Assembly: GCA_030706455.1 (NCBI GenBank)
Contig: JAUZOL010000007.1
Span: 1-52,585, forward strand
Direction: 5' to 3'
Length of the DNA: 52,585 nt
From: Bacteroidota bacterium
GTDB taxonomy: Bacteria; Bacteroidota; Bacteroidia; Bacteroidales; Paludibacteraceae
Shown piece by piece: positions 9,701 through 19,644 of the stretch (position 1 is the first letter of the stretch; each line of letters opens with the position of its first letter). The notes under the pieces were generated by a model. The model did not search any database and was not told the DNA's origin. It worked only from the letters and a program-made list of their open reading frames with translations. Position numbers and translations under genes: made by a program.

Positions 9701-12700
9701 CTACGCCGGCTGATGCGAATCTCGGTACTCACGAGGAGTCATTTCAAATTCAGACTTGAAACAACTACTAAAATATTTAGGATTATTGAATCCTAGTGCA
9801 TACGCAATTTCAGAAATAGGATCATTGGTACTTACCAGCATTTCGCAGGCATGTTTCAACCTCACATTACGGATAAATTCACCGGGAGAGAGGTCGGTCA
9901 ATGCTTTCAGTTTGCGGTGTAGGGTCGATTTGGAGCTATTCATTGTTTCGGCAAAGCGGTCGAAATCGAAATTGAAATCGGACATATGTTGTTCCACCAC
10001 CAGCACGGCCTTTTTCATAAACTCTTCATCCAGTGAGCCGTAATGCATGGCCGAAATATTGACCTCCTTATTTTTCCTGAAGTCTCTGACATTCTGTTTC
10101 TTTCGATTGATAAGATTATTGACCCTGGCTTCCAGCACCTTCAGATCGAACGGTTTGGGCATATAAGCATCTGCTCCGGCATTGAAATAATCAACCTGAT
10201 CGTCGGCCGAATTTTTCGCAGTAAGCAGCAAAATATCAATATGGCTTGTCGCCAGATCCGATTTCACAGTCCGGCACAGTGCCAGTCCGTCCATTTCAGG
10301 CATCATTACATCCGAAATAATCAGGTCGATAGGATATTCTTTAATGATATTCAACGCATGCAATCCATTGGTAGCACTGTGTACTGTAAATCGGTCGCAT
10401 AAATGATCGACGATAATCTGATTGAGTTCTTTATTATCTTCCACCACCAGAATATTGTAGGACGCGTGCTCTGGTTGCACCATCGTTGCCACCTCATTCA
10501 CATCGGCCGACGCTTCATAAGCCGGATTTTGCTGTGAAATCTCGCTATCCTCCGTAGCAAATTCTTCTTCGTCAAAGGCGTCCTCCGACACCGGAATTTC
10601 AAATGTAAAAGTAGTTCCCGTATGCAGTTTACTCACCACACTGATCTCGCCCTTGTGAATTTGTAACAGATCGCGTACCAGCGAGAGGCCAATACCATTG
10701 CTCTGACTTTGATCGGATGAATTGCTGATATAGAAACGAGAGAAAATATGGGGTAAATCTTTTTCGTGTATTCCTTCTCCGGTATCACTTACCGACAATT
10801 GCAAGAATGTAAGCCCTTCCTGCACCGGAAAACTCATTTTTACAATAATACTGCCTCCAGAAGGTGTGAATTTGAAAGCATTGGATAACAGATTATAAAG
10901 CACTTTATCCAGTTTATCGGGATCAAACCAGGCAATAAAGTTATCGAACGGAGCCTCCACAGCAAACGAAATATTCTTTTCTTTAATTAACGGCTGAAAG
11001 TTGGTGTAGCACACTTCACGCACAAAAGACACAACATCGCCCTTCTTTACTTTCAGTTTCATATTGCCGGTATCGATCTTCCGGAAAGCCAGAATTTGCT
11101 TAATCAAGCGACGTAAACGATTCACATTGTTTCGTATCAACTCGATCTGATTTTTATCCGAGGATGATTTCAATTGCAACTCGTCTGTGAGCAATGAAAT
11201 AATGGTCAAAGGAGTCAACAAATCATGAGATATGTTTGTAAAATAGCGCAATTTTGTCTGTGCCAATTCTTCTGACTTTTCCTTTTCGATGCGGGAGATT
11301 CGTAATTCGTTCCGAAGCCGTACCCTGTTGAATAAAAACCATGCTATGCCACCGGCTATAATCAAATAGAAAAGATAGGCCCACCAGGTCTGATAAAAAG
11401 GCGGTTTTTTTATAATTACAAGAGATGTAATCTGATCGCCCCATTGTCCATTCTCATCGGTAGCCTTCACCTCGAATGTATACCGGCCGGGAGATAAATT
11501 TGCATAGTTCACAAAATGACGGTTATTTCCAATGTAAATCCAGTCTTTACTTACCCCAATCAAACGATAAGCATATTGTATTTTATCTGCTGCAGTAAAG
11601 TTCAGTGCAGAAAATTCCAGACTCACATCATCATCAGTATTTCTTAGGACAAGTGTATTATCATTTGGCCTGTAATGATTGTCATTGTCATTATCAAAAA
11701 TCGATTGGTTTTTCACCTCTATATCCGTTATAACAACGCGTTGACGCGAATTGCTTTTCGCAAAAGAACTGACCGGTGAAAAAGAGCAAAGTCCTTTGTT
11801 TCCACCAAACATCATTGTCCCGTTTTGCAGTTTAATGCAGGCATCCTTTGCAAACGAACTCACCAAGATACCATCCGTTTGCGTATAATAAGTAGTTACG
11901 TGGTTAGCCGGATTGAAACGAATAATCTTTTTGATAGTTGATATCCATAGATTTCCAACTCCATCCTCAAGCATGTCAAGAACCGACTCCTCGGTAATTC
12001 CATACAAACGGCTCACATCCTGCATGGTGTTCGTATGTTCGTCATAAAAATAGATACTTCCCACGCGTGTTCCTAAACATACGTCTCCATTTCGGCGACA
12101 GCAAATCGACTGAATGGAATTGCTTTGTAGATTTCCATTCTTTTTACTGAAACTAACAGCCTCCCCAAATGGCACTTTCCCCTTTCGTTGCAGTTTGATA
12201 GCTCCCAGTTTATCACTTCCAACCCATATATTCCCTTTGGTATCTTCCCGAATAACCGTAACATTGGTAATGTTGCCATTAAATAACTCTATTGCATCGC
12301 TATCAATGCGCTTACGATACAGACCGTTATCTGCTCCTATCCACACATTCCCCTGACGATCTTCACAAAAGCTCGTCATGTTTACTGCTCTTGAACCTGG
12401 CATCGTATATCGTTTTATTTCAGGCGCAGTCGTCGATTGATCGCTGAGTACATAAACGAACGGTTTTCCTTCCTGGCTTATCCAAATTTCGTGCAATCGT
12501 TCCATTCGCCTGATGGCACTCACGCTTTGGATGGCTCTTATAGAAGGTTGGAAAACAGGAGAAATATCCCCTGTTTTAGGGTTTAACACGTAAAGACCTC
12601 TGCGATTGATATTAACATACACCATTCCGTCAGCTGTTTCGCAAAAGCCAACCACAATAGGAGGAAAGCCCATAAGTGCTTTCAACTTACCCAAAGCATT

Positions 12701-13750
12701 AGTTTGTATGGATGTATTATTAAAATTCAGGCTAAAAATCCCATCACCGACAGAACCCAGCCACAAATTACCTTTCCGATCCTGTATAATTTCATGAAAA
12801 AGCTTATAATAAGGTTCGGGAAACATATTTTCCGATTCAATCAGGTTATAGGTATTCGCATCTATCCGTTCCATTACCAACAGACCGGTAAATGTCACCA
12901 CCCAAACATAACCTACCTTATTGTCTTTTACTATACTATAACTAATATCGCTCACCTGAGCCGTCTTTCCATTTTTCAGGATGTTCAGTTTTTTAAAAGG
13001 ATTTCCGGGCAGTGCTTTCAAATCCATCGAGTACATACCATCACCCCAGGTACAAATCAGGAAATGACCGGGAGAATCTTCTATCATTCTGAATGGATTA
13101 TTTGTCTCCCCCAGCGGAGGCAATGAATAGAACGAACAAGAGCGTTCATCATACAATGCAATTCCATCATTTTGTATCAATGCCCATATTCTGCCTTTAG
13201 AATCTTCATAAACACATCGGACATTATTCCCTTTCATATAATATTTTTCATTCCGGTAATTACCGAAACGCATAGATTTTCCGTCAGGATAAATTTTCAC
13301 CAATCCACTATTACTGGTTGCAATCCACATACAACCTTTCCTATCTTTTAAGATGGAATTGATCCGATCTTTTCCTACAAACTGATTATCGAGAGGTTTG
13401 ATAGAATAATCTTTTTTATCGAGGATATTGACACCTTCCATGGTTCCGATCCAAATTCTGTTTTTATCATCCTCAGTTATATATTGGATACTGTTATTGG
13501 TAAGCCTGTTGGGATTTGTAGAACTCGACCGGAATACTTTGATGCTATAACCGTCGAAACGGCATAGTCCATCTTTACTTCCAAACCACATATAACCTTC
13601 TTTATCGTTATAGAGGCGATTGATAGAGTTGGAGGGTAATTGGTCTATATAGGGAAAGTGTTGGAAACTAAGACTGGTGGTTCGGCCATAAGAATTGGAC
13701 GCAAAACACACGCAAATAATGGTTAGAATCTTGGTTAGTTGGTATTTCAT
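9701..13750 (-). CDS. Hybrid two-component system sensor-regulator (HTCS1)
   Basis: From the ATG at 13750 the protein is 1349 residues, the same length as HTCS2; the ATG at 13768 adds six residues before a normal signal (MKYQLTKILTIICVCFASNS). The N-terminal ~750 residues are periplasmic Reg_prop propeller repeats (DKEGYMWFGSKDGLCRFDGY, EDDKNRIWIGTMEGVNILD, EDTKGNIWVGSDKLGAI). Then come a Y_Y_Y domain (IQYAYRLIGVSKDW), one transmembrane helix (about 788-808), a histidine kinase with the phosphorylatable His842 (FTNISHDLLTPLT), an ATPase (NAFKFT, DTGEGI, GIGLSLV), a receiver with Asp1147 (ISDVMMPEMDG) and a C-terminal AraC-type HTH. HTCS proteins sense oligosaccharides in the periplasm and activate their PUL. 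It is divergent from susC1, so it probably controls PUL1. Its HTH is nearly identical to that of HTCS2. Confidence 0.95.
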   Translation of the reverse strand: MKYQLTKILTIICVCFASNSYGRTTSLSFQHFPYIDQLPSNSINRLYNDKEGYMWFGSKDGLCRFDGYSIKVFRSSSTNPNRLTNNSIQYITEDDKNRIWIGTMEGVNILDKKDYSIKPLDNQFVGKDRINSILKDRKGCMWIATSNSGLVKIYPDGKSMRFGNYRNEKYYMKGNNVRCVYEDSKGRIWALIQNDGIALYDERSCSFYSLPPLGETNNPFRMIEDSPGHFLICTWGDGMYSMDLKALPGNPFKKLNILKNGKTAQVSDISYSIVKDNKVGYVWVVTFTGLLVMERIDANTYNLIESENMFPEPYYKLFHEIIQDRKGNLWLGSVGDGIFSLNFNNTSIQTNALGKLKALMGFPPIVVGFCETADGMVYVNINRRGLYVLNPKTGDISPVFQPSIRAIQSVSAIRRMERLHEIWISQEGKPFVYVLSDQSTTAPEIKRYTMPGSRAVNMTSFCEDRQGNVWIGADNGLYRKRIDSDAIELFNGNITNVTVIREDTKGNIWVGSDKLGAIKLQRKGKVPFGEAVSFSKKNGNLQSNSIQSICCRRNGDVCLGTRVGSIYFYDEHTNTMQDVSRLYGITEESVLDMLEDGVGNLWISTIKKIIRFNPANHVTTYYTQTDGILVSSFAKDACIKLQNGTMMFGGNKGLCSFSPVSSFAKSNSRQRVVITDIEVKNQSIFDNDNDNHYRPNDNTLVLRNTDDDVSLEFSALNFTAADKIQYAYRLIGVSKDWIYIGNNRHFVNYANLSPGRYTFEVKATDENGQWGDQITSLVIIKKPPFYQTWWAYLFYLIIAGGIAWFLFNRVRLRNELRISRIEKEKSEELAQTKLRYFTNISHDLLTPLTIISLLTDELQLKSSSDKNQIELIRNNVNRLRRLIKQILAFRKIDTGNMKLKVKKGDVVSFVREVCYTNFQPLIKEKNISFAVEAPFDNFIAWFDPDKLDKVLYNLLSNAFKFTPSGGSIIVKMSFPVQEGLTFLQLSVSDTGEGIHEKDLPHIFSRFYISNSSDQSQSNGIGLSLVRDLLQIHKGEISVVSKLHTGTTFTFEIPVSEDAFDEEEFATEDSEISQQNPAYEASADVNEVATMVQPEHASYNILVVEDNKELNQIIVDHLCDRFTVHSATNGLHALNIIKEYPIDLIISDVMMPEMDGLALCRTVKSDLATSHIDILLLTAKNSADDQVDYFNAGADAYMPKPFDLKVLEARVNNLINRKKQNVRDFRKNKEVNISAMHYGSLDEEFMKKAVLVVEQHMSDFNFDFDRFAETMNSSKSTLHRKLKALTDLSPGEFIRNVRLKHACEMLVSTNDPISEIAYALGFNNPKYFSSCFKSEFEMTPREYRDSHQPA

Positions 13751-13814
13751 CAGTACAAATTTGAACATTCAATATTACCAAAGAATAAGCACGTACAGGT
13801 CTAAAATATGTTCA

Positions 13815-13822
13815 CAAATGTA
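13815..13822 (-). promoter_or_regulatory. Candidate -7 box (TACATTTG) for HTCS1
   Basis: On the minus strand this is an exact TAnnTTTG match, 65 bp before the preferred HTCS1 start. No clear -33 box is present at standard spacing, so confidence is modest. Confidence 0.4.
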
Positions 13823-13853
13823 AGTCAAATAAACCAAAAATAGTATTCATTAA

Positions 13854-13896
13854 GAGTTGAACACCTATTTGACCTTTTTGAACGGATAATTGACCT
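13854..13896 (+). promoter_or_regulatory. Tandem operator, site A (upstream of susC1)
   Basis: This is the clearest copy of the repeated element. TTGAAC occurs at 13857 and 13878, and TTGACC at 13869 and 13890, giving two head-to-tail units with a 21-bp period (two helical turns). Each unit fits TTGAA-N11-CCT. The second unit ends 20 bp before the susC1 -7 box, where a -33 element would otherwise sit. A class II-like activator site for the HTCS AraC-type domain is the natural reading. Confidence 0.6.
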
Positions 13897-13915
13897 AAAA
13901 AAATTTAGACCTGTT

Positions 13916-13923
13916 TATATTTG
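13916..13923 (+). promoter_or_regulatory. -7 box (TATATTTG) of the susC1 operon
   Basis: TATATTTG is an exact TAnnTTTG match in the HTCS1-susC1 divergent gap. The predicted leader is about 140 nt. No proper TTTG -33 is present; the operator occupies that place, which suggests an activator-dependent promoter. Confidence 0.65.
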
Positions 13924-14070
13924 CATCTATGATTTTTGCAATTATTCACCCTTAAAACGATAATCAATGAATTTCACATCAAGTTAGCACCTTCTATTTT
14001 CAATCAATGAATCATTAACAACGATCAATTGTTCAACTAAACAAGAAACCTAATTTTAAAAACTAAAACC

Positions 14071-17000
14071 ATGAATGTAAAAAGAAAATTCTTCTTCATT
14101 ATGGCTTTAATGGCGTTTTGCTTACCGTCATTTCAAGCCATCGACAATGGTATTTCAGCTCAAACCTCTCAACAAAAATCCGGCACTATTACGGGAATAG
14201 TTAAGGATTCGAAAGGAGAACCTGTAATCGGGGCTAGCGTCCGAGTAAAAGGGTCTTCAATCGGAACCATTACAGATGTAAATGGAAATTTCAACCTCTC
14301 AAGCATTCACCCTAACGCAACATTAGTTGTATCTTATATAGGTATGACGAGTCAGGAAATTGCGCTTGACAACAAAAAAACAATCAACGTCACATTACAG
14401 GAATCTGCTGTCGGCATGAATGAAGTCGTAGTAGTCGGTTATGGAACAATGCGCAAGAAAGACCTGACTGGTTCTGTTGTTCAAATCAACCCCAGCAAGA
14501 TTGCCGACCAAAATCCGGGATCTGTTCAGGATATTCTTCGTGGAACTCCGGGTCTGCAAATTGGCTATGACGCATCGGCTAAGGGTAGCGATGCATCCAT
14601 TCTGTTGCGTGGACAGAACTCATTAGGCACTAAATCGGCTCCTCTTATTGTTCTGGATGGGATGGCGTTTTACGGAGAACTTTCAGAGATCAATCCCGAT
14701 GACATTGCTCAGATCGACGTTCTGAAAGATGCTTCCTCTGCTGCCATTTATGGAGCAAAAGCAGCTGCCGGGGTCATCATCATCACTACAAAAAAAGGAA
14801 AAGTAGGTAAACCGGTCATCAATGTAAGCGCCAACCTTGCAGTCAACAACAAGTCTGCTTATCGCGACTATTTTAATGCAAGCGATTATATGCGCTATCG
14901 CGAAGATTGGTATATGATGAACTATACTTACGGCAAGGGCGCCGACGGACTTTACGGCTATTACAAAGCAGTTGACTCGAGCACCGGTCTGTTGTCTTAC
15001 CCCGCCGGTTATTTTAACAACCCAAGCAACCTTAGCACCGCAGATCAGGCCACATGGGCCAGCACTACAGGGAAGAGTGGATTCGGACCTTCAACAGGCG
15101 AATCCATGCTGAGCTTGTATGCCCGTCGTTTGGAGTTGAATAATTCCAAACTCGTATATGACAATTTTCTGGCCGGAAAGACTTACGACTGGAATGATGC
15201 TACTTTCCGCACGGGTCTTAACCAGGATTATAATGCCAGCATTTCAGGTGCAACCGATCGCGTGAACTATTATATGTCGTTTGGTTACATGAACAACCAG
15301 GGTGCAGTGCAAGGAAACAACTATCATGCTTTCCGTTCCAACCTTAAAGTGAACGCCAAAGTTACCAACTGGCTTGAATTGGGAGCCAATGTTAACTTCC
15401 AGGATCGTTCCGACGGTGACATTGAAGTGTCACTTGGCAGTAATTATTGGGATGCCAATATGCTCCGCAATTCACCCTATGCTTCGATGTACACCGCAGA
15501 TGGCGGCTACCAGCAATACCCTATGGGGGGTCAAACCACTAAAGGCGGTTACAACTATTACTTCGATCGTCAATTTTATGACCTTGAGAAGGGGTACACC
15601 GTATTGAATACCATCTTTAATGCCAAGGTCACACTGCCGTTAGGATTCACCTATCAGTTCAATATCACTCCGCGTTACCAATGGTTTTACGACCGTTACT
15701 TTATGTCGGCTGAGTTGCCCGACGCTTCTGCTTCATCACGCGGTGTTAACCGTGGAAATAACAAGAACTTCGATTTGAACCTGAATAACACTCTTATTTG
15801 GGACAAGACCTTCAATGATGTTCACCACTTTACCGTTACTATGGTTCAGGAAGCTGAAGACCATCGCACCTGGAGCGATTACATTTATGCCCGCAACCTT
15901 GCCCCAACCGATGTTCTCGGATTCCACTATACAGATAGTGGCAACAAGCAGCAAAGTTCGTTTAAGACCTACGACAGCCACTACACCGCAGCTTCGTATC
16001 TGGGACGTGCATTCTACAGTTATAACGACCGTTACATGTTCACGGGAACTTTCCGCCGTGATGGCTATTCAGGCTTTGGGGTCAACAATCCTTGGGGTAA
16101 CTTTGGTTCAGTCGGACTCGGTTGGACATTCACGAATGAGAAATTCATGGATGCAACTAAAAAATGGTTAGATATGGGTAAACTGCGTCTATCATGGGGT
16201 ACTAATGGTAACCGTGAATTCGGCGACGTATACAAAACTCTTGCCAATCTTTCTTTAGGCAGTCCAATGGTTTATTACAATAATGGAACCTCCACTGTGG
16301 TTAACTCTTTGAATATGGATCGTCTGGCAGCTCCTAATCTTGAATGGGAAAAGACCAACGCTTTTAACGTCGGTTTGGACTTCTCGATATTTAATCGTCT
16401 CCTGACGGGTACTGTCGACTACTACTTTAAGAAAACAAAGGGCATGATCATGTCTCAACGCCTGCCAAGTTTCACCGGATTCAGCTCTATCACGACCAAC
16501 CTCGGTGAAGTTCAGAACCAGGGTTTTGAAATTTCTTTGACATCGAACAACATCCAAAAGAAAGACTTCACCTGGAGTACCAGTGCCGGTTTCTCGTTGA
16601 ACCGAAACCGCATTAATCACATCTATTATACCTACGATGCGAATGGTAAAGAATTGGATGATACCTCAAATAAATGGTATATTGGCAAACCGGTCGGCGA
16701 AATCTGGGATTATCAAACAGATGGCATTTGGCAAAACAATGCAAAAGATATTGCAGCAGCAGCCCTTGTAGGACAGAGACCGGGCGATATTAAAGTTAAA
16801 AATCTTTATACGGCGGATGACAAAATCCTTGCAGACGGAACCCATGTCCCTGTTTACAACGATAAAGACAAAGCTTATCTGGGTACAACTGCTCCTCCCA
16901 TTTATTGGAATATACGTAACGACTTCACTCTTTGGAAAGATTTGTCATTCTCATTCTCTCTGTATTCCTACATGGGACATAAGAGCCTTGAAGGCTACTG

Positions 17001-17358
17001 GTTGAATCAGGACAACGGAGGTTCGGTAGTAACCAATGCATATAATGTTCCGGCAAAAGAATATTGGACGCCCGACAATCCTACCAATAAATATGCCCGT
17101 TTGAATGCGGTAGGTCCTAATACCGGTTTATCAGGAGGTGTAAGCAAGCTTTACAATCGTAGTTTCGCCCGTCTTGATGACATTTCCGTAGGTTACACCT
17201 TACCTCAAAAGTGGACTCATAAATATCAGATCGATAAGATTCGTGTAACTGCCAGCTGCCACAACATATGTACCTTCTCAAGCTGGGAATATGGCGATCC
17301 TGAAACTGGAGGTTTGGCTACCCGCACCTTCAATCTGGGCCTAAACATTACCCTTTAA
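14071..17358 (+). CDS. SusC-like TonB-linked outer membrane glycan importer (PUL1)
   Basis: The protein has 1095 residues, normal for SusC. It has a signal peptide (about 1-24), a CarboxypepD_reg domain (about 35-115, SGTITGIVKDSKGEPVIGAS, GSSIGTITDVNGNF), the SusC signature before the plug (NEVVVVGYGTMRKKDLTGSV, about 114-133), a TonB plug (ILLRGQNSLG, APLIVLDGM, IDVLKDASSAAIYGAKAAAG) and a 22-strand barrel ending RTFNLGLNITL. It forms the import pore for oligosaccharides, energised by TonB, with SusD1 as the lid. susD1 begins only 15 bp downstream. Expression is probably activated through the tandem operator upstream. The substrate cannot be read from the sequence; neighbours GH105 and DUF2264 suggest uronic-acid-containing fragments. 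Confidence 0.95.
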   Translation: MNVKRKFFFIMALMAFCLPSFQAIDNGISAQTSQQKSGTITGIVKDSKGEPVIGASVRVKGSSIGTITDVNGNFNLSSIHPNATLVVSYIGMTSQEIALDNKKTINVTLQESAVGMNEVVVVGYGTMRKKDLTGSVVQINPSKIADQNPGSVQDILRGTPGLQIGYDASAKGSDASILLRGQNSLGTKSAPLIVLDGMAFYGELSEINPDDIAQIDVLKDASSAAIYGAKAAAGVIIITTKKGKVGKPVINVSANLAVNNKSAYRDYFNASDYMRYREDWYMMNYTYGKGADGLYGYYKAVDSSTGLLSYPAGYFNNPSNLSTADQATWASTTGKSGFGPSTGESMLSLYARRLELNNSKLVYDNFLAGKTYDWNDATFRTGLNQDYNASISGATDRVNYYMSFGYMNNQGAVQGNNYHAFRSNLKVNAKVTNWLELGANVNFQDRSDGDIEVSLGSNYWDANMLRNSPYASMYTADGGYQQYPMGGQTTKGGYNYYFDRQFYDLEKGYTVLNTIFNAKVTLPLGFTYQFNITPRYQWFYDRYFMSAELPDASASSRGVNRGNNKNFDLNLNNTLIWDKTFNDVHHFTVTMVQEAEDHRTWSDYIYARNLAPTDVLGFHYTDSGNKQQSSFKTYDSHYTAASYLGRAFYSYNDRYMFTGTFRRDGYSGFGVNNPWGNFGSVGLGWTFTNEKFMDATKKWLDMGKLRLSWGTNGNREFGDVYKTLANLSLGSPMVYYNNGTSTVVNSLNMDRLAAPNLEWEKTNAFNVGLDFSIFNRLLTGTVDYYFKKTKGMIMSQRLPSFTGFSSITTNLGEVQNQGFEISLTSNNIQKKDFTWSTSAGFSLNRNRINHIYYTYDANGKELDDTSNKWYIGKPVGEIWDYQTDGIWQNNAKDIAAAALVGQRPGDIKVKNLYTADDKILADGTHVPVYNDKDKAYLGTTAPPIYWNIRNDFTLWKDLSFSFSLYSYMGHKSLEGYWLNQDNGGSVVTNAYNVPAKEYWTPDNPTNKYARLNAVGPNTGLSGGVSKLYNRSFARLDDISVGYTLPQKWTHKYQIDKIRVTASCHNICTFSSWEYGDPETGGLATRTFNLGLNITL

Positions 17359-17363
17359 GTTCT

Positions 17364-17408
17364 GAAATTCAAAATGAAAAACCATATAAAGAAATTCAAA
17401 ATGAAAAA
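17364..17408 (+). repeat. Duplicated translation-start region of susD1
   Basis: An 18-bp sequence containing an ATG (GAAATTCAAAATGAAAAA) occurs twice, at 17364-17381 and 17391-17408. The copies are 27 bp apart, exactly nine codons, so both ATGs (17374 and 17401) are in the susD1 frame with the same upstream context. It looks like a short tandem duplication of the ribosome-binding region and start codon. Confidence 0.8.
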
Positions 17409-19422
17409 GAATATAAATAAATTGTTCAAGGGTTGCATGGCATTTGTTTCATTAGCCATGCTGACAAGCTGTGCCGACAGTTTCCTTAAGCAAGATCCAC
17501 TGTCGTTCTATGAACCCAAGACGACTTATGCAACCGAAGCCGGATTGCAAGCCGCTCTTGCGATGTGTGACTTGCATTATAAAACCATGCTTATGGATGG
17601 CAATGGTAATGTACTCCCCATTGCGTCGGTTTACTTTATGAGCGATATTGGCCTTTATGCAAAAACGGATGCCGGAGGCGGTATCATGGACGACTTTGCC
17701 AACAAGATTACTCCAACGTCAGGTATGGCCAGTGGTGGTGATTCTAACGCCATGCTACGGTTCTGGGATGAAGCATGGAACGGAATCAAGTATGCCAACA
17801 CGGTTCTTTCTTACGTAGACCAGGTTAAGGGGCTTGACGCAGCCACACGTGATGCCTACAAAGGTCGTGCTTACTTTCACCGGGCATACAAATATTATCA
17901 TCAGGCACTTCTGTTCGGCGACATACCTTTGGTTACAAAAATCATAGAAGTACCCAAGCAGAATTATAAATCAACCAGCAAAGAAGCCATTTTTAAAATG
18001 TTGATTCACGATCTGGAATTTGCAGTCGCCCACGTTCCTGCTCAAAAGAGCATGCCTTATCTCGGCGCTGTGAATCAGGAAGCTTGTATGCAACTTTTGA
18101 TTAAATGTTACCTGATTAACGGCGATTTCAAGAAAGCCGAAGACATGGCTACCGATCTGATTCAAAATCATGGACTTGCTCTTATGACTGCACCCTTCGG
18201 GACGAATGTACCTTCGGGGAATCCCGACACCTGGCCTGTTCAACGCAATGTACTTTGGGATTTGCATCGCGGAGAAAACATTGCTGCGGCTGCCAACAAA
18301 GAAACCATATTGCCTATCCTGAACTATAACGATCAGAACTTTACACAATATCTGACCATGCGTGCTTTGGGTGTTCACTGGTCTAACGGCGATATTATGG
18401 ATCCCAGTGGCATAAGCTCCCCCACCTACAATTGGGCTCGCAACAATGCCTCCTACAATTCTCAACTTGACTGGTTGCGTGTATTGGGTCGCGGCATCGG
18501 ATGCTTCCGCACCTCTTATCACTATAACAAGACTATCTGGAAGTATGATGGTGAAGTAGACAATCAGGATCTGCGCCACAACCATACTATGGGTAATTGG
18601 GTAGAAATGGAAGATATCAAATACAACAGACCCAATTCTCCTTTTGTGGGCAAAAACATGCAGTTATATGCTACAGAAGACTATAAAGATGCCAGTGGCA
18701 AAGTAATCATTGCCAAGGGGACTCTTTTATGTAAGGACACAATCCGTAGCTGGTTCCCTATACCTCTGTATAAAATGTACATTCTCGACGTAGCTGCTGA
18801 GGAAAACAAGGGTGCCAATCAATTCAACGGAGCGACCAAAGGCACTTATTGCTCTAACGGAAATATGTACCTCTTCCGCCTTGCTGAAACTTATTTACTC
18901 CGTGCAGAAGCGAGGTTCTATCAGGGAAATGCCACAGGTGCAGCTCTGGATGTGAATGTCATTCGTAGTCGTGCCAATGCCAAGAAGATGTTTACCACTG
19001 TCACAATTGGAGATATCTGCGATGAACGTGCTCGTGAACTCTACATGGAAGAATGGCGTCAACCCGAGCTTACCCGTATTTCATGGTGTCTTGCCAAGAG
19101 CGGAAAAGCCGACGAATGGGGCAATACTTACGACATAAACACATGGGACAAACAAAGCGGCACAGACCTCAATGGCGGTAGCTATTGGTTCAAACGCCTC
19201 ACCCGCTATAGCATTTTCAACCATGGCACTATTCTGTCCAAGGTTAATTTGAACTATCAGGTTGACAAGCGCAATCTCTTCTGGCCCATTCCTAATTCTG
19301 CCATTACAGCCAACATTGGCGCCAAACTTAGCCAAAATTACGGCTATGACGGCTATGATGCCAGTACAGCCAAATGGGCAACATGGGAAGAAGCTGTAGC
19401 CGACGAAGACAAGACAAACTAA
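17374..19422 (+). CDS. SusD-like glycan-binding surface lipoprotein (PUL1)
   Basis: The protein has 682 residues from the first ATG. An equally good in-frame ATG at 17401 gives a shorter signal (MKKNINKLFKGCMAFVSLAM). The lipobox LTSC puts the lipidated cysteine at residue 33 (24 from the second start), followed by ADSFLKQDPLSFYEP, as is usual for RagB/SusD. The alpha-helical TPR-like body includes GRAYFHRAYKYYHQALLFGD, and the C-terminal half has LFRLAETYLLRAEARFYQGN and DERARELYMEEWRQPELTR, the family hallmarks. It should cap SusC1 at the cell surface and deliver oligosaccharide. It is co-transcribed with susC1. A terminator follows, so GH105 downstream may rely on readthrough or its own promoter. 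Confidence 0.93.
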   Translation: MKNHIKKFKMKKNINKLFKGCMAFVSLAMLTSCADSFLKQDPLSFYEPKTTYATEAGLQAALAMCDLHYKTMLMDGNGNVLPIASVYFMSDIGLYAKTDAGGGIMDDFANKITPTSGMASGGDSNAMLRFWDEAWNGIKYANTVLSYVDQVKGLDAATRDAYKGRAYFHRAYKYYHQALLFGDIPLVTKIIEVPKQNYKSTSKEAIFKMLIHDLEFAVAHVPAQKSMPYLGAVNQEACMQLLIKCYLINGDFKKAEDMATDLIQNHGLALMTAPFGTNVPSGNPDTWPVQRNVLWDLHRGENIAAAANKETILPILNYNDQNFTQYLTMRALGVHWSNGDIMDPSGISSPTYNWARNNASYNSQLDWLRVLGRGIGCFRTSYHYNKTIWKYDGEVDNQDLRHNHTMGNWVEMEDIKYNRPNSPFVGKNMQLYATEDYKDASGKVIIAKGTLLCKDTIRSWFPIPLYKMYILDVAAEENKGANQFNGATKGTYCSNGNMYLFRLAETYLLRAEARFYQGNATGAALDVNVIRSRANAKKMFTTVTIGDICDERARELYMEEWRQPELTRISWCLAKSGKADEWGNTYDINTWDKQSGTDLNGGSYWFKRLTRYSIFNHGTILSKVNLNYQVDKRNLFWPIPNSAITANIGAKLSQNYGYDGYDASTAKWATWEEAVADEDKTN

Positions 19423-19430
19423 GTATTCTT

Positions 19431-19474
19431 GAGAGATTATCCGGCACTTAACGGTAACCGGATAATCCCTCTTT
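19431..19474 (+). terminator. Rho-independent terminator after susD1
   Basis: Inverted arms GAGAGATTATCCGG (19431-19444) and CCGGATAATCCCTC (19458-19471) pair over 14 bp with one mismatch and a 13-nt loop. TTT follows. It lies 9 bp after the susD1 stop. It would reduce, but may not abolish, transcription into GH105. Confidence 0.7.
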
Positions 19475-19644
19475 ACAGAAAACAAAATTTTATATAAAGT
19501 ATTAGTATTAGCAAAAAAGATTGTGTTTCTTCGCATTTTTATATGCGAACTGATTCTTGACGGCGGAAATGCATGCCATGTTCCGCTCCCTTCATAGTGA
19601 TTGATTTGCAGAAAAAAGCTCAACCACAGAACCATATTTAGACA

